From IMG/VR virus record IMGVR_UViG_3300029983_000007, positions 266,209-330,208 of that record: a stretch of DNA of 64,000 nt; one strand, 5' to 3'. Within the stretch, counting starts at the first letter, position 1; the number at the start of each line of letters is the position of its first letter. The translations under genes and the position numbers were made by a program. The notes below the pieces were generated by a model. The model made no database searches, was not told the DNA's origin, and worked only from the letters and a program-made list of their open reading frames with translations. This stretch comes from a virus. Of this stretch, positions 63,717 through 64,000 are shown in pieces.

Positions 63717-64000
63717 TTATCGTATTGTATCACCAACGTTATGAGTTTTTCCTATAATATTAGCCAAATTTGAATCATATTTATAATACTTAATTGTTTT
63801 TTCTGAATCTTTAACTACGATTGAATATGATGTATCAGGTACACTACCGCTCTTATCTATTGATAAATGAATTGTTTTATAACAACTGGTGGTTTTAACT
63901 TATTTAATGAATAATCAGCATACATATCATAATTATCAAACACTTTACCATCATAATTTATTTTTTCATTACAACTAAATAATAAAACACACAATCCACA
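63717..64000 (-). pseudogene. Lipoprotein gene, frameshifted, running off the window
   Basis: At the right edge the minus strand codes LCVLLFSC-NEKINYDG, a lipoprotein signal peptide with lipobox, on to KLKPPVV and then a TAG. A second frame, shifted by one base near 63890, continues YKTIHLSIDKSGS...GKTHNVGDTIR to the stop at 63717. One added base rejoins them. The gene's start is outside the window. Sequencing error or real frameshift. Confidence 0.5.

Overview
This window is very AT-rich and codes densely on both strands. Most genes are small and overlap or abut, many through ATGA stop/start overlaps. I read it as an accessory region of a large (probably jumbo) double-stranded DNA phage of a Bacteroidota host. 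Evidence for phage: tRNA-like genes, polynucleotide kinase-phosphatase, a CCA-adding head domain, NadD, PARG-like and RlmN/Cfr-like genes, dozens of small orphan ORFs, and no ribosomal or other housekeeping operons. Evidence for a Bacteroidota host: TAnnTTTG -7 boxes, some with a TTTG -33 box 20 nt upstream, and a signal peptide ending in SQ. No structural, replication or packaging gene lies in the window, so exact placement is uncertain.

Layout. 1-3.2 kb, 11.1-14.3 kb, 22.7-26.9 kb and 36.8-39.3 kb (plus strand), and 20.0-21.0 kb (minus strand), are five tandem arrays of small genes. They share an N-terminal leader (MKYIKKFE, MKTFxQFNE) and a C-terminal tag (NKFNL or NKFNI). The cores differ completely: SH3-like GDYV domains, ankyrin repeats, leucine-rich repeats and orphans. 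3.3-5.1 kb and 8.6-11.0 kb are minus-strand small-gene operons. 5.2-8.6 kb carries a DUF3820-like protein, a PARG-like glycohydrolase, an HD protein and a sugar-nucleotide epimerase. 14.3-18.1 kb has no credible protein gene and looks like a non-coding RNA locus on the minus strand: a possible giant structured RNA with a decayed partial copy, a family of eight ~65-nt multi-hairpin RNAs with covarying stems, a tRNA-like gene and at least seven near-identical promoters. 18.1-22.7 kb has a deoxyribosyltransferase-like protein, a membrane metalloprotease-like protein and a PPK2-HAD fusion. 27.5-36.7 kb holds a cREC receiver, the CCA-adding head, PNKP, LemA, MgtC and small membrane proteins. 39.7-42.1 kb holds an RlmN/Cfr-like radical SAM enzyme and a TnpB-like nuclease. 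42.7-63.7 kb is a long minus-strand series of small accessory genes (HAD, ADP-ribosyltransferase-like, NadD, PspC, phosphoesterase, Lar-like) interrupted by a tRNA cluster at 54.5-55.0 kb and one plus-strand NADAR-like gene.

How it may work together. Three themes recur: RNA repair or modification (PNKP, CCA-type head plus a separate HD protein, cREC, RlmN/Cfr-like, tRNAs); NAD+/ADP-ribose chemistry (PARG-like, NADAR-like, ART-like, NadD, DUF4406), plausibly against NAD-depleting or ADP-ribosylating defences; and envelope-directed proteins (OMP-like, MgtC, LemA, PspC, many one- or two-helix proteins). The most novel signals are the bookended cassette arrays, whose leader resembles the T4 capsid-targeting sequence, and the covarying RNA family with its dedicated promoters.
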